Shown: in pieces, positions 53,423-63,320 of the stretch
Numbering within the stretch: the first letter of the stretch is position 1
Layout: every line of letters starts with the position of its first letter
From: Paraburkholderia phenazinium
Lineage (GTDB): Bacteria; Pseudomonadota; Gammaproteobacteria; Burkholderiales; Burkholderiaceae
Assembly (NCBI RefSeq): GCF_900142845.1
Contig: NZ_FSRU01000001.1
Coordinates: forward strand, 2,480,001-2,544,000
Length of the DNA: 64,000 bases
Direction of reading: 5' to 3'
Program-made: the position numbers and the translations under genes
The notes under the pieces: model-generated
The model's input: only the letters and a program-made list of their open reading frames with translations
What the model was told of the DNA's origin: nothing
The model's database searches: none

Positions 53423-56400
53423 ATGCACCAAACGGAACCACAGACCCCGCGCTCCACCGGCCCGGCCACCCAAGCTGGGGCATCGCGCCCACCGGCCGGC
53501 GGTACCCAGCGCATCGTCAAGATTCGCCGCGACTACAACGCGTGGGTGGGCGACGAAACGCTCGAGGACTACGCGCTGCGCTTCACGCCGCGCACGTTCC
53601 GGCGCTGGTCCGAATTCCGCGTCGCCAACACGGCGATGGGCGCGGTGTCGTTCCTCGTGCTGGAGGCGATCGGCGGCGCGCTGGTGGTCAACTACGGGTT
53701 CACCAATGCGGTCTACGCGATCCTCGCCGTCTCGGTCCTGATCTTTTTGACCGGCATCCCGATCAGCTACTACGCGGCACGCTTCGGCGTCGACATGGAC
53801 CTGCTCACGCGCGGCGCGGGCTTCGGCTATATGGGCTCGACGCTGACCTCGCTGATCTACGCGATCTTCACCTTCGTGTTCTTCGCGCTCGAAGCGGCCA
53901 TCATGTCGCTCGCGCTGGAGCTGTATCTGAAGATCCCGCTATCGGTCGCCTACATCATCAGCGCGCTGGTGATCATTCCCGTGGTCACTTTCGGCATCAC
54001 CTTCATCAATCGCCTGCAGGGCTGGACCCAGCCGTTGTGGCTCGTGCTGCTAGTCGTGCCGTACGCCGTGGTGCTGTGGCGCGAGCCGCACGTGCTGGCT
54101 GAGTGGGTCACCTTCGGCGGCCTGTCGGGCGATGGCCACGAGTTCAACCTGGTCGCCTTCGGAGCCGGCTGCACGGTGGTGTTTTCGCTGATCGTGCAGA
54201 TCGGCGAACAGGTCGACTACCTGCGTTTCCTGCCGCCGCGCACGCACGCCAACCGGATTCGCTGGTGGGTCGCGCTGATCTCGGCGGGCCCCGGCTGGAT
54301 CGTGCCGGGTGCGATGAAGATGCTCGGCGGCGCGTTCCTCGCCTTCCTCGCGATCCAGCACGAGATCGATCCGGTCAAGGCCGTCGAGCCGACCCAGATG
54401 TATCTGGTGGCCTATCACTACGTATTCCGCTCGCCCGAAGGCGCGCTCGCCGCGATGACGCTGTTCGTGATCGTGTCGCAGTTGAAGATCAACGTCACCA
54501 ACGCGTACGCCGGCTCGCTCGCGTGGTCGAATTTCTTCGCGCGGCTCACGCACAGCCACCCGGGCCGCGTGGTCTGGCTCGTGTTCAACGTGCTGATCGC
54601 ACTGCTGCTGGTCGAAATGGGCGTGTTTGAGGCCATCAGCAAAGTGCTCGCGCTGTATGCGAATGTGGCGATTGCCTGGATCGGCGCGGTGGTCGGCGAC
54701 CTCGTGATCAACAAGCCGCTCGGCTATAGCCCGCGCTATGTGGAATTCAAGCGGGCGCATCTTTACGATGTCAATCCCGTTGGCGTGGGCGCCATGCTGA
54801 TCGCCTCGGCGATCGCCGGACTCTCCCATGCGGGTCTGTTCGGCGCGAGCGCCGAAGCGCTGTCGTCGTTTATCGCGCTGCTGGTGGCGTTTGTCTGTGC
54901 GCCCTTGCTCGCCATCGCCACGCGTGGGCGGTTCTATCTGGCCCGCGACGGTCACGACCTCGAACACGGCGCGGTGTTGCGCTGCGTGATCTGCGAAAAC
55001 ACCTTCGAGCGCGAAGACATGGCGCACTGTCCGGCCTACGCCGGTTCGATCTGCTCGCTGTGCTGCTCGCTCGACTCGCGCTGCAACGACTCCTGCAAGC
55101 CGCACGCGCGGCTGCCCGCCCAGTTCGGCCAGTCGATGCGTACGCTGTTTCCGCGCCTCAAACTGGGGCCGGCCGGTCTGCGGCTCGCGCAGTACGCCGG
55201 TCTGCTGATCGTCGTGCTGGCGCTGCTCGGCGGCGTGCTGGCCGCACAGTGGTACCAGAGCGTGCGGACCCTGCCCGAGCTCGACACCACGGTTCACGAC
55301 GTGCTGCTGCAGGGCTATCTGAAGGCGTTTTTTGCGCTGGCGCTGGTGGGCTGCATCGCCGCCTGGTGGCTGGTGCTCGCCAATGAAAACCGCAAGGTCA
55401 CCCAGGAAGAATCGCAGCGGCAGGCGGAGTTGCTGATGCAGGAAATCGAGGCCCACCGCAAGACCGACGCGGCACTCCAGGCCGCGAGCGCCGCCGCCGA
55501 ATCCGCGAACCGTGCGAAGAGCCGCTATGTGACGGGCCTGAGCCATGAACTACGCACGCCGCTCAACAGTATCCTCGGCTACGCTCAACTACTGCTGCAG
55601 GGCACCGACGAACTGCCGCCGGCCCGGCGCAATGCCGTGGCGACCATCTATCGCAGCGGCGAACATCTGCTGGCGCTTGTCGACGGGCTGCTCGACGTGG
55701 CCCGCATCGAGGCGGGCAAACTGCAGTTGAACGTGACGGAGAATTCACTGCCGGAGTTCGTCGCGCAGTTGTCTGCGATGCTCGAACCGCAGGCCACGGA
55801 CAAGGGACTGCAGTTCGATTTCCAGACCAGCGGCCGCATCCCGGACGTGGTGCGCATCGACGAAAAGCGGGTCCGGCAGATTCTCATCAACCTGATCGGC
55901 AACGCAATCCGCTTCACCTCGCGCGGCTCGGTCAAGGTGCGCGCCGGTTATGCCTGGGAGACCGTCACGTTTGAGATCGCCGACACCGGTCCCGGCATCC
56001 CGGCCGCGGAACTGGAGCGCCTGTTCCTGCCATTCGAGCGGGGCGCCGCCGCGCGCGAGCACGACCATGGCGCCGGACTCGGCCTGACGATCTGCCGTCT
56101 GCTGACGGAACTGATGGGCGGCAATCTGGAGGTGCAGAGCGAGGTCGGCAAAGGCACGCGCTTTATCGTCAAGCTGTTCGCTCCCGAGGTGCGTGCGCCG
56201 CAGGTGCTGGCGAGCAGCCCGCGTCATCTGAAGGGCTATAGCGGCGCGCGCCGCACCGTGCTGGTGGTGGACGATCTCGCGGAGCAGCGGCGCATCGTCA
56301 CGCAGACGCTCGCTCCGCTTGGCTTCACGGTGATCGAAGCCGCCAGCGGACCGGAGGCGCTGCAATGGCTCGGCACCGCCGCGGCCGATCTCATCGTGAT

Positions 56401-56887
56401 GGACGTTTCCATGCCGGCCATGGACGGCTTCGAGGCGAGCCGGCTGATTCGCGACAACCAGTTGTCGGGCGCGCCGATCCTGATCCTCTCGGCCAACGCC
56501 TTCGCCGACGATCGCGACAAAGGCGCTGCGGCCGGTTGCGACGACTATCTGGCCAAACCGCTGCATATCCCACTGCTGCTCGACAAAATGGCGGCCCTGT
56601 TGCAACTGCACTGGATTGCCGAGACTATCGACCCGGCGCCCCCCGCAACCGGCGCCCCCTTGAGCGACGTGCCCGCAAAGCTGCCCGCCAGCTTGAAAGA
56701 GAAATTGCACGCCCAACTGGAAATGGGCTACGTGCAAGGCTTCATCGAACAACTGGACGCCGCCGAACACGGCGCGCCCGAACTCGCTACGCTGCTCGAA
56801 CCGCTGCGTAGCCTCGCGAGCCGTTTCCGGCTGACTGAACTCGCGCAATTGCTCGCGCCTACCCAGCAGGTCAATCCCGATGCATGA
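53423..56887 (+). CDS. NCS1-type permease fused to histidine kinase and receiver domain
   Basis: A 1154-residue membrane sensor. Residues about 30-500 are an NCS1 (cytosine/purine/uracil-type) transporter with about 12 membrane helices (VANTAMGAVSFLVLEAIGGALVV, QIGEQVDYLRFLPP). A Cys-rich segment follows, with Cys521, 524, 536, 544, 547, 548, 554 and 558, possibly a metal site. Then come two more helices, a short coiled region, a kinase domain with His708 in SHELRTP, an ATP-binding domain (NLIGNAIRF, DTGPGIP, GAGLGLTICR) and a receiver with Asp994 in IVMDVSMPAMDG. I chose ATG 53423 (AAAGG upstream). It is divergent from urtABCDE-fmdAB, so a urea, amide or nucleobase-like compound may be the signal. 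Confidence 0.92.
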   Translation: MHQTEPQTPRSTGPATQAGASRPPAGGTQRIVKIRRDYNAWVGDETLEDYALRFTPRTFRRWSEFRVANTAMGAVSFLVLEAIGGALVVNYGFTNAVYAILAVSVLIFLTGIPISYYAARFGVDMDLLTRGAGFGYMGSTLTSLIYAIFTFVFFALEAAIMSLALELYLKIPLSVAYIISALVIIPVVTFGITFINRLQGWTQPLWLVLLVVPYAVVLWREPHVLAEWVTFGGLSGDGHEFNLVAFGAGCTVVFSLIVQIGEQVDYLRFLPPRTHANRIRWWVALISAGPGWIVPGAMKMLGGAFLAFLAIQHEIDPVKAVEPTQMYLVAYHYVFRSPEGALAAMTLFVIVSQLKINVTNAYAGSLAWSNFFARLTHSHPGRVVWLVFNVLIALLLVEMGVFEAISKVLALYANVAIAWIGAVVGDLVINKPLGYSPRYVEFKRAHLYDVNPVGVGAMLIASAIAGLSHAGLFGASAEALSSFIALLVAFVCAPLLAIATRGRFYLARDGHDLEHGAVLRCVICENTFEREDMAHCPAYAGSICSLCCSLDSRCNDSCKPHARLPAQFGQSMRTLFPRLKLGPAGLRLAQYAGLLIVVLALLGGVLAAQWYQSVRTLPELDTTVHDVLLQGYLKAFFALALVGCIAAWWLVLANENRKVTQEESQRQAELLMQEIEAHRKTDAALQAASAAAESANRAKSRYVTGLSHELRTPLNSILGYAQLLLQGTDELPPARRNAVATIYRSGEHLLALVDGLLDVARIEAGKLQLNVTENSLPEFVAQLSAMLEPQATDKGLQFDFQTSGRIPDVVRIDEKRVRQILINLIGNAIRFTSRGSVKVRAGYAWETVTFEIADTGPGIPAAELERLFLPFERGAAAREHDHGAGLGLTICRLLTELMGGNLEVQSEVGKGTRFIVKLFAPEVRAPQVLASSPRHLKGYSGARRTVLVVDDLAEQRRIVTQTLAPLGFTVIEAASGPEALQWLGTAAADLIVMDVSMPAMDGFEASRLIRDNQLSGAPILILSANAFADDRDKGAAAGCDDYLAKPLHIPLLLDKMAALLQLHWIAETIDPAPPATGAPLSDVPAKLPASLKEKLHAQLEMGYVQGFIEQLDAAEHGAPELATLLEPLRSLASRFRLTELAQLLAPTQQVNPDA

Positions 56888-57965
56888 CGAATCCCTGCTT
56901 CTGCCTCCCGAGACACAACCGGAGTTGCCCGACGGCAAGCCGGTGGTGCTGATCGTCGACGATACGCCGGATAATCTCGCGCTGCTGTCGGACACGCTGC
57001 AGGCGGCCGGCTACGCCGTGCTGGTTGCGCTCGACGGACAATCCGCGCTGCAGCGTCTCGCGCGCATCACGCCCGACGCCGTGCTGCTCGACGCGCTGAT
57101 GCCGGGTATGGACGGCTTCGAAACCTGCCTGCATATCAAGGCCGATCCGCGCAATCGCCATCTGCCGGTCATCTTCATGACCGCGTTGACGGACAGCGAG
57201 CATGTCGTACAAGGCTTCCGGGTGGGCGGCATCGACTATGTGACGAAGCCGGTGAAACCGAACGAGGTCAGCGCGCGCATTGCCGCGCACGTGCAGCGTT
57301 CGCGCCTGCAGCGCCAGGCCGACATGGTGCTCGAGATCGGCATGCGCGCCGCCCTCATCGCCGCGGCGAGCGGCGAGATCCAATGGCAGAGCGACCTCGC
57401 CCGCCAACGGCTCGCGCGCTACGCGGCGGGCGATGCGCATGGCGTGGCGAACGCGGACCGTGCGGACCGTGCGGATGATATGGATGGTGTAGGCGGTGTG
57501 GACGGTGCGATTGGCGCGCGCGGCGTGACGGGCGACACCCCTTGCTTGCCGGGTCCGCCGAGCGATTCCGGCTCACGCCTGCCGGCCGTGCTGGCTCAGT
57601 GGCTCACGCGCTGGATCGAAGCCGGCTGCGATCTGCAAACCGCGTTCGAGACGGCTGCGGGCGGCGTGCGCCGGGTCGCGCGCGTGCTGGGCCGTGCCAC
57701 GCGCGGCGACTGGGTGATCCTGCTGGAAGAGTTCGACGATGCCGCGCATACCACGGCGCTCGCGGCGCAATTCGGCCTGACGGCGCGCGAAGCGGAAGTC
57801 CTGCTGTGGCTATCGCGCGGCAAAACCAACCGCGATATCGGCGATATCCTGGGGATGGCGCCGCGCACCGTCAACAAGCACCTGGAACATGTGTTCGGCA
57901 AGCTGCATGTCGAGACGCGCGCGGCGGCCGCCGCCATCGCAGCAAAGGCGAGTACGCGGTACTGA
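56880..57965 (+). CDS. LuxR-type response regulator, partner of the permease-kinase
   Basis: A 361-residue regulator. The receiver (about 20-140) has the phospho-acceptor Asp71 in LLDALMPGMDG and Lys in YVTKPVKP. A middle linker follows with a low-complexity Asp/Gly/Ala repeat (near 195-225, ADRADRADDMDG). The C-terminal LuxR helix-turn-helix (about 300-355) reads LTAREAEVLLWLSRGKTNRDIG. The gene starts inside the last codons of the kinase gene (8-base overlap), so the two are made together. The divergent urt-fmd promoter is the likely target. Confidence 0.9.
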   Translation: MHDESLLLPPETQPELPDGKPVVLIVDDTPDNLALLSDTLQAAGYAVLVALDGQSALQRLARITPDAVLLDALMPGMDGFETCLHIKADPRNRHLPVIFMTALTDSEHVVQGFRVGGIDYVTKPVKPNEVSARIAAHVQRSRLQRQADMVLEIGMRAALIAAASGEIQWQSDLARQRLARYAAGDAHGVANADRADRADDMDGVGGVDGAIGARGVTGDTPCLPGPPSDSGSRLPAVLAQWLTRWIEAGCDLQTAFETAAGGVRRVARVLGRATRGDWVILLEEFDDAAHTTALAAQFGLTAREAEVLLWLSRGKTNRDIGDILGMAPRTVNKHLEHVFGKLHVETRAAAAAIAAKASTRY

Positions 57966-57994
57966 AGGGACTCGCTCTCTGCAAGCCGCCTGGC

Positions 57995-59476
<1,482 letters not shown>

Positions 59477-59610
59477 AGCGCGATGTCACCGTCGTAAAAG
59501 GCGTCGCGAAAGGCAACGCGAAAGGGCAAAAATGCCGTTGCCGACATTTTCTGACAAACGCCTATGGTGCAACGTTTTCGGATTGTTTGCACGCCGCACG
59601 CGGCCGACGG

Positions 59611-59625
59611 TGTAGAAAAACTACA
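59611..59625. promoter_or_regulatory. HexR-like palindrome upstream of zwf
   Basis: TGTAGAAAAACTACA is a perfect 5-5-5 palindrome. It matches the HexR operator consensus I recall from gammaproteobacteria (TGTARTWWWAYTACA) at all positions but one. It lies in the 152-base gap between the reductase gene and zwf, 135 bases before the zwf ATG. HexR (RpiR family) controls zwf in several proteobacteria. No hexR gene lies in the window. Confidence 0.55.
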
Positions 59626-59628
59626 GGT

Positions 59629-60576
59629 TCAGGCGCGTTGCAATGCCGCACGCGCGACCCGGCACGCGCCCAGATCCCACGCCGCGCAACCGACGCTCTT
59701 GAATAGCACGGGCGTGCTGGCCGCAAGCAGTGGCGCACGTCCCTCCAGCACCGTGGCGATGCCGGTGACGCCCGTCCAGTCCACGCCCGCCTGGATGAAA
59801 TCGCCGGCTTCGTGTTGCGCGCCGGCCAGATCGTCGACGTAGAGCGCGCTGCCGTGCACGGTGCGCGCGCCGATTTCCAGCATGGCCGGCGTGAACGCCC
59901 CGACGCCGATCACCAGCCGCTCCGCGCGCGGCGCTTCGTCGTAGACCGCCTGCTTGCTGGTGGTGAGGGCGATCACGACATCGACCGCATCCGGCACCTG
60001 GGCGCTAGCGAGCGGCCGCAGGTTGCGCGCCTTGTCGCGCTGCGCGGCGCAAAACGCTTCGGCCTTCGCCGGCGCGCTGCCCTTGACCCATACGACGGCA
60101 TCAGGGAACAGTTCGCCGATCGCCTCGGCATGGTTCGCCGCCTGCGTGCCGGTGCCGATCAGCAGAAACTCGCGCGCGGCCGGCCGGCCGGACGCGCCGC
60201 CTTTGAAGGTCTGCACGCCGAGCATCGACATCGCGGCGGTGCGCCGGCCGGTGACGGTCGGGCCGTCGAGGATGAACAGCGTCTCGCCGGTGTCCGCGTC
60301 GAACGCCATGACCTTGCCGTGGATCGTGGGCAGGCCGCGCGGACCGTTGGACGGACAGACGTTGACCAGCTTGTGGATGCCGAGGTCCGGCGCGGTGGCC
60401 GGCATCGACAGCATGATGCCGCCTTCGTTGAGCGGCACGACGAGGCGCTCCGGGCTCAGGATGCGCTGCTGGGCGTAATCGACGGACGCCGTTTTCAGGG
60501 CCTCCACGAGCGCCGCATAGGGTGTGAGCCGCGCGCTGGCGGCGGCGTCGAACATCTGCGTGGCCGGGTGTGTCAT
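59629..60576 (-). CDS. Delta-1-pyrroline-2-carboxylate reductase (ornithine cyclodeaminase family)
   Basis: A 315-residue protein of the ornithine cyclodeaminase/mu-crystallin family, with IHKLVNVCPSNGPRGLPTIHG, DGPTVTGRRTAAMSMLG and a nucleotide-binding LLIGTGTQAANHAEAI. Next to a trans-3-hydroxy-L-proline dehydratase gene, this family member is best read as the NAD(P)H-dependent enzyme that reduces delta-1-pyrroline-2-carboxylate to L-proline. Ornithine cyclodeaminase activity is the alternative but is less likely here. It follows the dehydratase gene by 30 bases. Confidence 0.85.
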   Translation of the reverse strand: MTHPATQMFDAAASARLTPYAALVEALKTASVDYAQQRILSPERLVVPLNEGGIMLSMPATAPDLGIHKLVNVCPSNGPRGLPTIHGKVMAFDADTGETLFILDGPTVTGRRTAAMSMLGVQTFKGGASGRPAAREFLLIGTGTQAANHAEAIGELFPDAVVWVKGSAPAKAEAFCAAQRDKARNLRPLASAQVPDAVDVVIALTTSKQAVYDEAPRAERLVIGVGAFTPAMLEIGARTVHGSALYVDDLAGAQHEAGDFIQAGVDWTGVTGIATVLEGRAPLLAASTPVLFKSVGCAAWDLGACRVARAALQRA

Positions 60577-60606
60577 AAGCGGGTTTTCTCCATCGGCGTG
60601 CGCCGC

Positions 60607-61614
60607 CTAGCGCACGAGAAAGCCATACGTTAGCGGATCGCGTTCGTCGACAATCCAGTTCGCGAAGCCGCAGATATGCGCATCGCCCGCGATTTCGGGA
60701 ATCACCGCATCGAAGCGCTCGAGCTTCGTCTCGGACAGCACCCGGCCGCGAAAAATCGTGCCGATCACCGATTCGTTGACGAGCGTCTCGTCGCGTCCCA
60801 GCTCGCCGCGCAGATACAGTTGCGCGACCCGTCCCGCGGTGCCCGAGCCGGTCGGCGAACGGTCCACCTCGCGATCGGCGAACACGCAGCAATTGGCCTG
60901 CGTCGAGCCTGGGTGACGCGGCGCGTTATCGATGATCGTGCCGTAAATATGGTTGATTTCGGGGATGTGCGGATGGACCACCTTGAACGCTTCATTGGCC
61001 GCGCGCTTCACTTCGGCGCCGAACTGGATCAGGCGATCCACCTCCGCTTCGCGCACGTTCAGATCGAACGGCTTGCCGGACGTGTAGAAATAAAACGCGC
61101 CGCCGAAGACGATATCGCCCTTCACCTCGCCGAAGCTCGGCGTGCTCACCGTGACGTCGCGCTGCCAGATGAACGAAGGCACGTTGACGAAGCGCACGCT
61201 GCCTACGTGATCGCCGTCCCACTTGACGAAGGCTTCGATGAAGCCGCACGGCGCGTCGATACCCACGCGCGTCTCCGGCTCGGTGCGCTCGACCCAGCCC
61301 AGCGACACGGCAGCGGTGGCGAGCGCGATCACGCCGTGGCCGCAATGGTCGCTGTAGCCTTCGTTGTGCACGAAGATGATGCCGAAGTCGGCGCCTTCGC
61401 TGACCGGCTCGGTCAGGTAGCCGCCGTACATGTCCGCATGGCCGCGCGGTTCGAGCATCAGCGCGCGGCGCAGGTGATCCTGATGTTCCTTGAGCCACGT
61501 GCGGCGCTCGACGATGGTCTTGCCTTGAAACTTCGGCAGCCCGCTCGTGACGAGCCGGAACGACTCGCCGCCGGTGTGCACTTCAACCGTGCTGATGACG
61601 CGATTCAATTTCAT
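60607..61614 (-). CDS. Trans-3-hydroxy-L-proline dehydratase (proline racemase family)
   Basis: A 335-residue proline-racemase-fold enzyme. Racemases and 4-hydroxyproline epimerases use two catalytic Cys. Here the first is Cys91 (DHCGHG) but the second position is Thr255 (SPTGSGT). That Cys/Thr pair is the mark of trans-3-hydroxy-L-proline dehydratase, which removes water to give delta-1-pyrroline-2-carboxylate. The next gene encodes the matching reductase. ATG 61614 gives the usual family start (MKLNRVISTVEVHTGGE). The divergent GntR gene is its likely regulator. Confidence 0.9.
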   Translation of the reverse strand: MKLNRVISTVEVHTGGESFRLVTSGLPKFQGKTIVERRTWLKEHQDHLRRALMLEPRGHADMYGGYLTEPVSEGADFGIIFVHNEGYSDHCGHGVIALATAAVSLGWVERTEPETRVGIDAPCGFIEAFVKWDGDHVGSVRFVNVPSFIWQRDVTVSTPSFGEVKGDIVFGGAFYFYTSGKPFDLNVREAEVDRLIQFGAEVKRAANEAFKVVHPHIPEINHIYGTIIDNAPRHPGSTQANCCVFADREVDRSPTGSGTAGRVAQLYLRGELGRDETLVNESVIGTIFRGRVLSETKLERFDAVIPEIAGDAHICGFANWIVDERDPLTYGFLVR

Positions 61615-61701
61615 GATGCGTGGCCACCCTCTTCCGCTTGCGGCCCGCCGGCCGAAAATACCTTCCTGCACCGCATTCCGAAGTCTCCATCCTGTTCTAT
61701 A

Positions 61702-61722
61702 CTGGATCAAAATGTAGACCAG
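61702..61722. promoter_or_regulatory. Candidate GntR-type operator
   Basis: CTGGATC (61702-61708) and GACCAG (61717-61722) form an imperfect inverted repeat in the 182-base gap between the divergent dehydratase and GntR genes. A further TTGGATCAG at 61777-61785 repeats the left arm. The gap is AT-richer than its surroundings. Confidence 0.35.
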
Positions 61723-61796
61723 CTTTGGTTTCACATCAACCAATTTCAAAATTATTGCGGCAATCTGGTTCGAATTTGGATCAGCCCGCCCTCGCT

Positions 61797-62513
61797 ATGG
61801 AAAGCACCTTTCGCCCCAAGCAGATTTACGAGCAGGTCTCCGAACGCATCCGCACCGAGATCCGCAGCGGGCAGTTCGCAGCGGATTCGCGTCTGCCCTC
61901 GGAGCGTGAATTGGCCGCGCGTTTTGGCGTGGGCCGCCCGGCGGTGCGCGAGGCGATCGGCGCGCTGCAGAACGAAGGGCTCGTAATCACGCGCCGCAAC
62001 TCGGGTACTTATGTCTGCGCGGATGCCTTGCAGCGTCTCGCGGCGGCGCCGCTGCAACCGGCGTCGTTGGCCGATCCCGACTTCAGCCCGACCTCGACGC
62101 TCGACGTGCGCCTGATCCTCGAACCGGCCATCGCCCGGCGCGCGGCGGCGCACGGCCAGCGCGACGAACTGGCGGAGCACTATCTCGCGCAGATGGATTC
62201 GATCGTCGACTTGACCGACCCCGAGCAGCGGGTGCTATGGAACAACAGCGACCGCCTGTTTCACCGGCAACTGGCGGTGATGAGCGGCGACGCGTTGCTG
62301 GTGAAGATCGCCGACGAAGTGGCGAAGACCATGGACCAGCCGCTCTGGAAGCGGCTCAAGGACGACGGCATTTACGATACCGGCCGGATTCGCCTCTACG
62401 TGTCCGAGCACCGGCTGATCTACGAGGCAATCGTAGGCGGCGACGCGGATGCGGCGGCGTTCTACGTCGAGCAGCACATCATGCGCGTGCGGCGCGACAT
62501 CGCGCCGAAGTGA
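61797..62513 (+). CDS. FadR/GntR-family transcriptional regulator
   Basis: A 238-residue GntR regulator. The N-terminal winged helix has LPSERELAARFGVGRPAVREAIGALQNEGL; the C-terminal FCD domain carries likely metal-binding residues (DVRLILEPAIARRAA, HRQLAVMSGD, EHRLIYEAI). I start at ATG 61797 (MESTFRPKQIYEQV), which is the usual family start; the frame is open further upstream. It is divergent from the trans-3-hydroxyproline genes and probably controls them. Its inducer is unknown. Confidence 0.9.
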   Translation: MESTFRPKQIYEQVSERIRTEIRSGQFAADSRLPSERELAARFGVGRPAVREAIGALQNEGLVITRRNSGTYVCADALQRLAAAPLQPASLADPDFSPTSTLDVRLILEPAIARRAAAHGQRDELAEHYLAQMDSIVDLTDPEQRVLWNNSDRLFHRQLAVMSGDALLVKIADEVAKTMDQPLWKRLKDDGIYDTGRIRLYVSEHRLIYEAIVGGDADAAAFYVEQHIMRVRRDIAPK

Positions 62514-62569
62514 GGGGAACGCGCGGCGACCAGGATCCGCCGCCGCGTCCCGAGCCGCGGCGCGCCGGC

Positions 62570-62851
62570 CTACTGCGCCGAGCCCTTGTTCGCGTCCGGG
62601 GCGTTGCCGGAAGAATGGCCGCCGTGTTTGAACATCGCCTGGCAGCCGGGGCTCAGTTCGCTCACGTGCTGCTTCATGCAGGCCGTGATCTTGTCCTTGT
62701 TGGGAATTTCCGCGCTGCAAAAATGGATCGCATCGCCACGGCAGGCCTTCTTCTGTTCATCGGGAGTGGCCGCCTGCGCCTCACTGACCGTGAGCAGCGC
62801 CAACAGCAATGCAAGTGCGCTAGCGGCATTCAGGGCGGGGTATCGGTTCAT
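62570..62851 (-). CDS. Small exported cysteine-rich repeat protein
   Basis: A 93-residue secreted or periplasmic protein. Residues 1-27 form a signal peptide (ASALALLLALLTVSEAQA). The mature part has four Cys in the cysteine-rich repeat pattern (KKACRGDAIHFC, ITACMKQHVSELSPGC), seen in small betaproteobacterial exported proteins. ATG 62851 has CCGGAG upstream. Function unknown; it converges on the GntR gene with a 56-base gap. Confidence 0.82.
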   Translation of the reverse strand: MNRYPALNAASALALLLALLTVSEAQAATPDEQKKACRGDAIHFCSAEIPNKDKITACMKQHVSELSPGCQAMFKHGGHSSGNAPDANKGSAQ

Positions 62852-63031
62852 ACGGGCTCCGGGTTGGCAAGTGGATCGAAGGCCGATACAGGGCATGGCA
62901 ACCATACCGCCGGACTACGCCGCGCCGACGTGAAAGAATTTTTGCTGCACCGCACACTGCGATTTTTGACACACCTACAATGGAAAACACTTAGGCATTT
63001 ACCCTTATTCACCCATTGAGCAGGTGCCGCG

Positions 63032-63241
63032 ATGTCCAGCCAATCCGTGTCGTCCCGCGTCGTTCCCGTCACCGCCGGCGTGAAGGGTTCATCGTTGCGC
63101 GCAACGATAAGCCGCCTCGCCCGCCTCGTGTGGCGTTCCTACGAGCGTCATAGCCTGTATCAGGTGATGCTGGCGGCCGGTCACGACGAAGCACTGCCGG
63201 ACACCCTCGTCCACGATCCCCGTCAAACCGGCCAGCACTGA
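63032..63241 (+). CDS. Small basic protein of unknown function
   Basis: A possible 69-residue protein (MSSQSVSSRVVP start). Residues about 23-50 form an amphipathic, basic helix (ISRLARLVWRSYERHSLYQVMLAAG). CAGGTG lies 7 bases before the ATG, and an AT-rich promoter-like stretch (62940-63010) precedes it. No known domain is recognised. The context supports a real gene more than its sequence does. Confidence 0.5.
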   Translation: MSSQSVSSRVVPVTAGVKGSSLRATISRLARLVWRSYERHSLYQVMLAAGHDEALPDTLVHDPRQTGQH

Positions 63242-63320
63242 TCAGCAGCGGATTGCCCCGCTGCCCATCTGCCGCTCAGCAGAATTCGGACCCGGCAGAC
63301 CGGCGCGACCGTCGCAGCGT

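Noticed and set aside
60607..61614. 4-hydroxyproline epimerase or proline racemase.
   Set aside because: The second catalytic Cys is Thr255, and the partner gene is a pyrroline-2-carboxylate reductase, which fits the 3-hydroxyproline dehydratase route.
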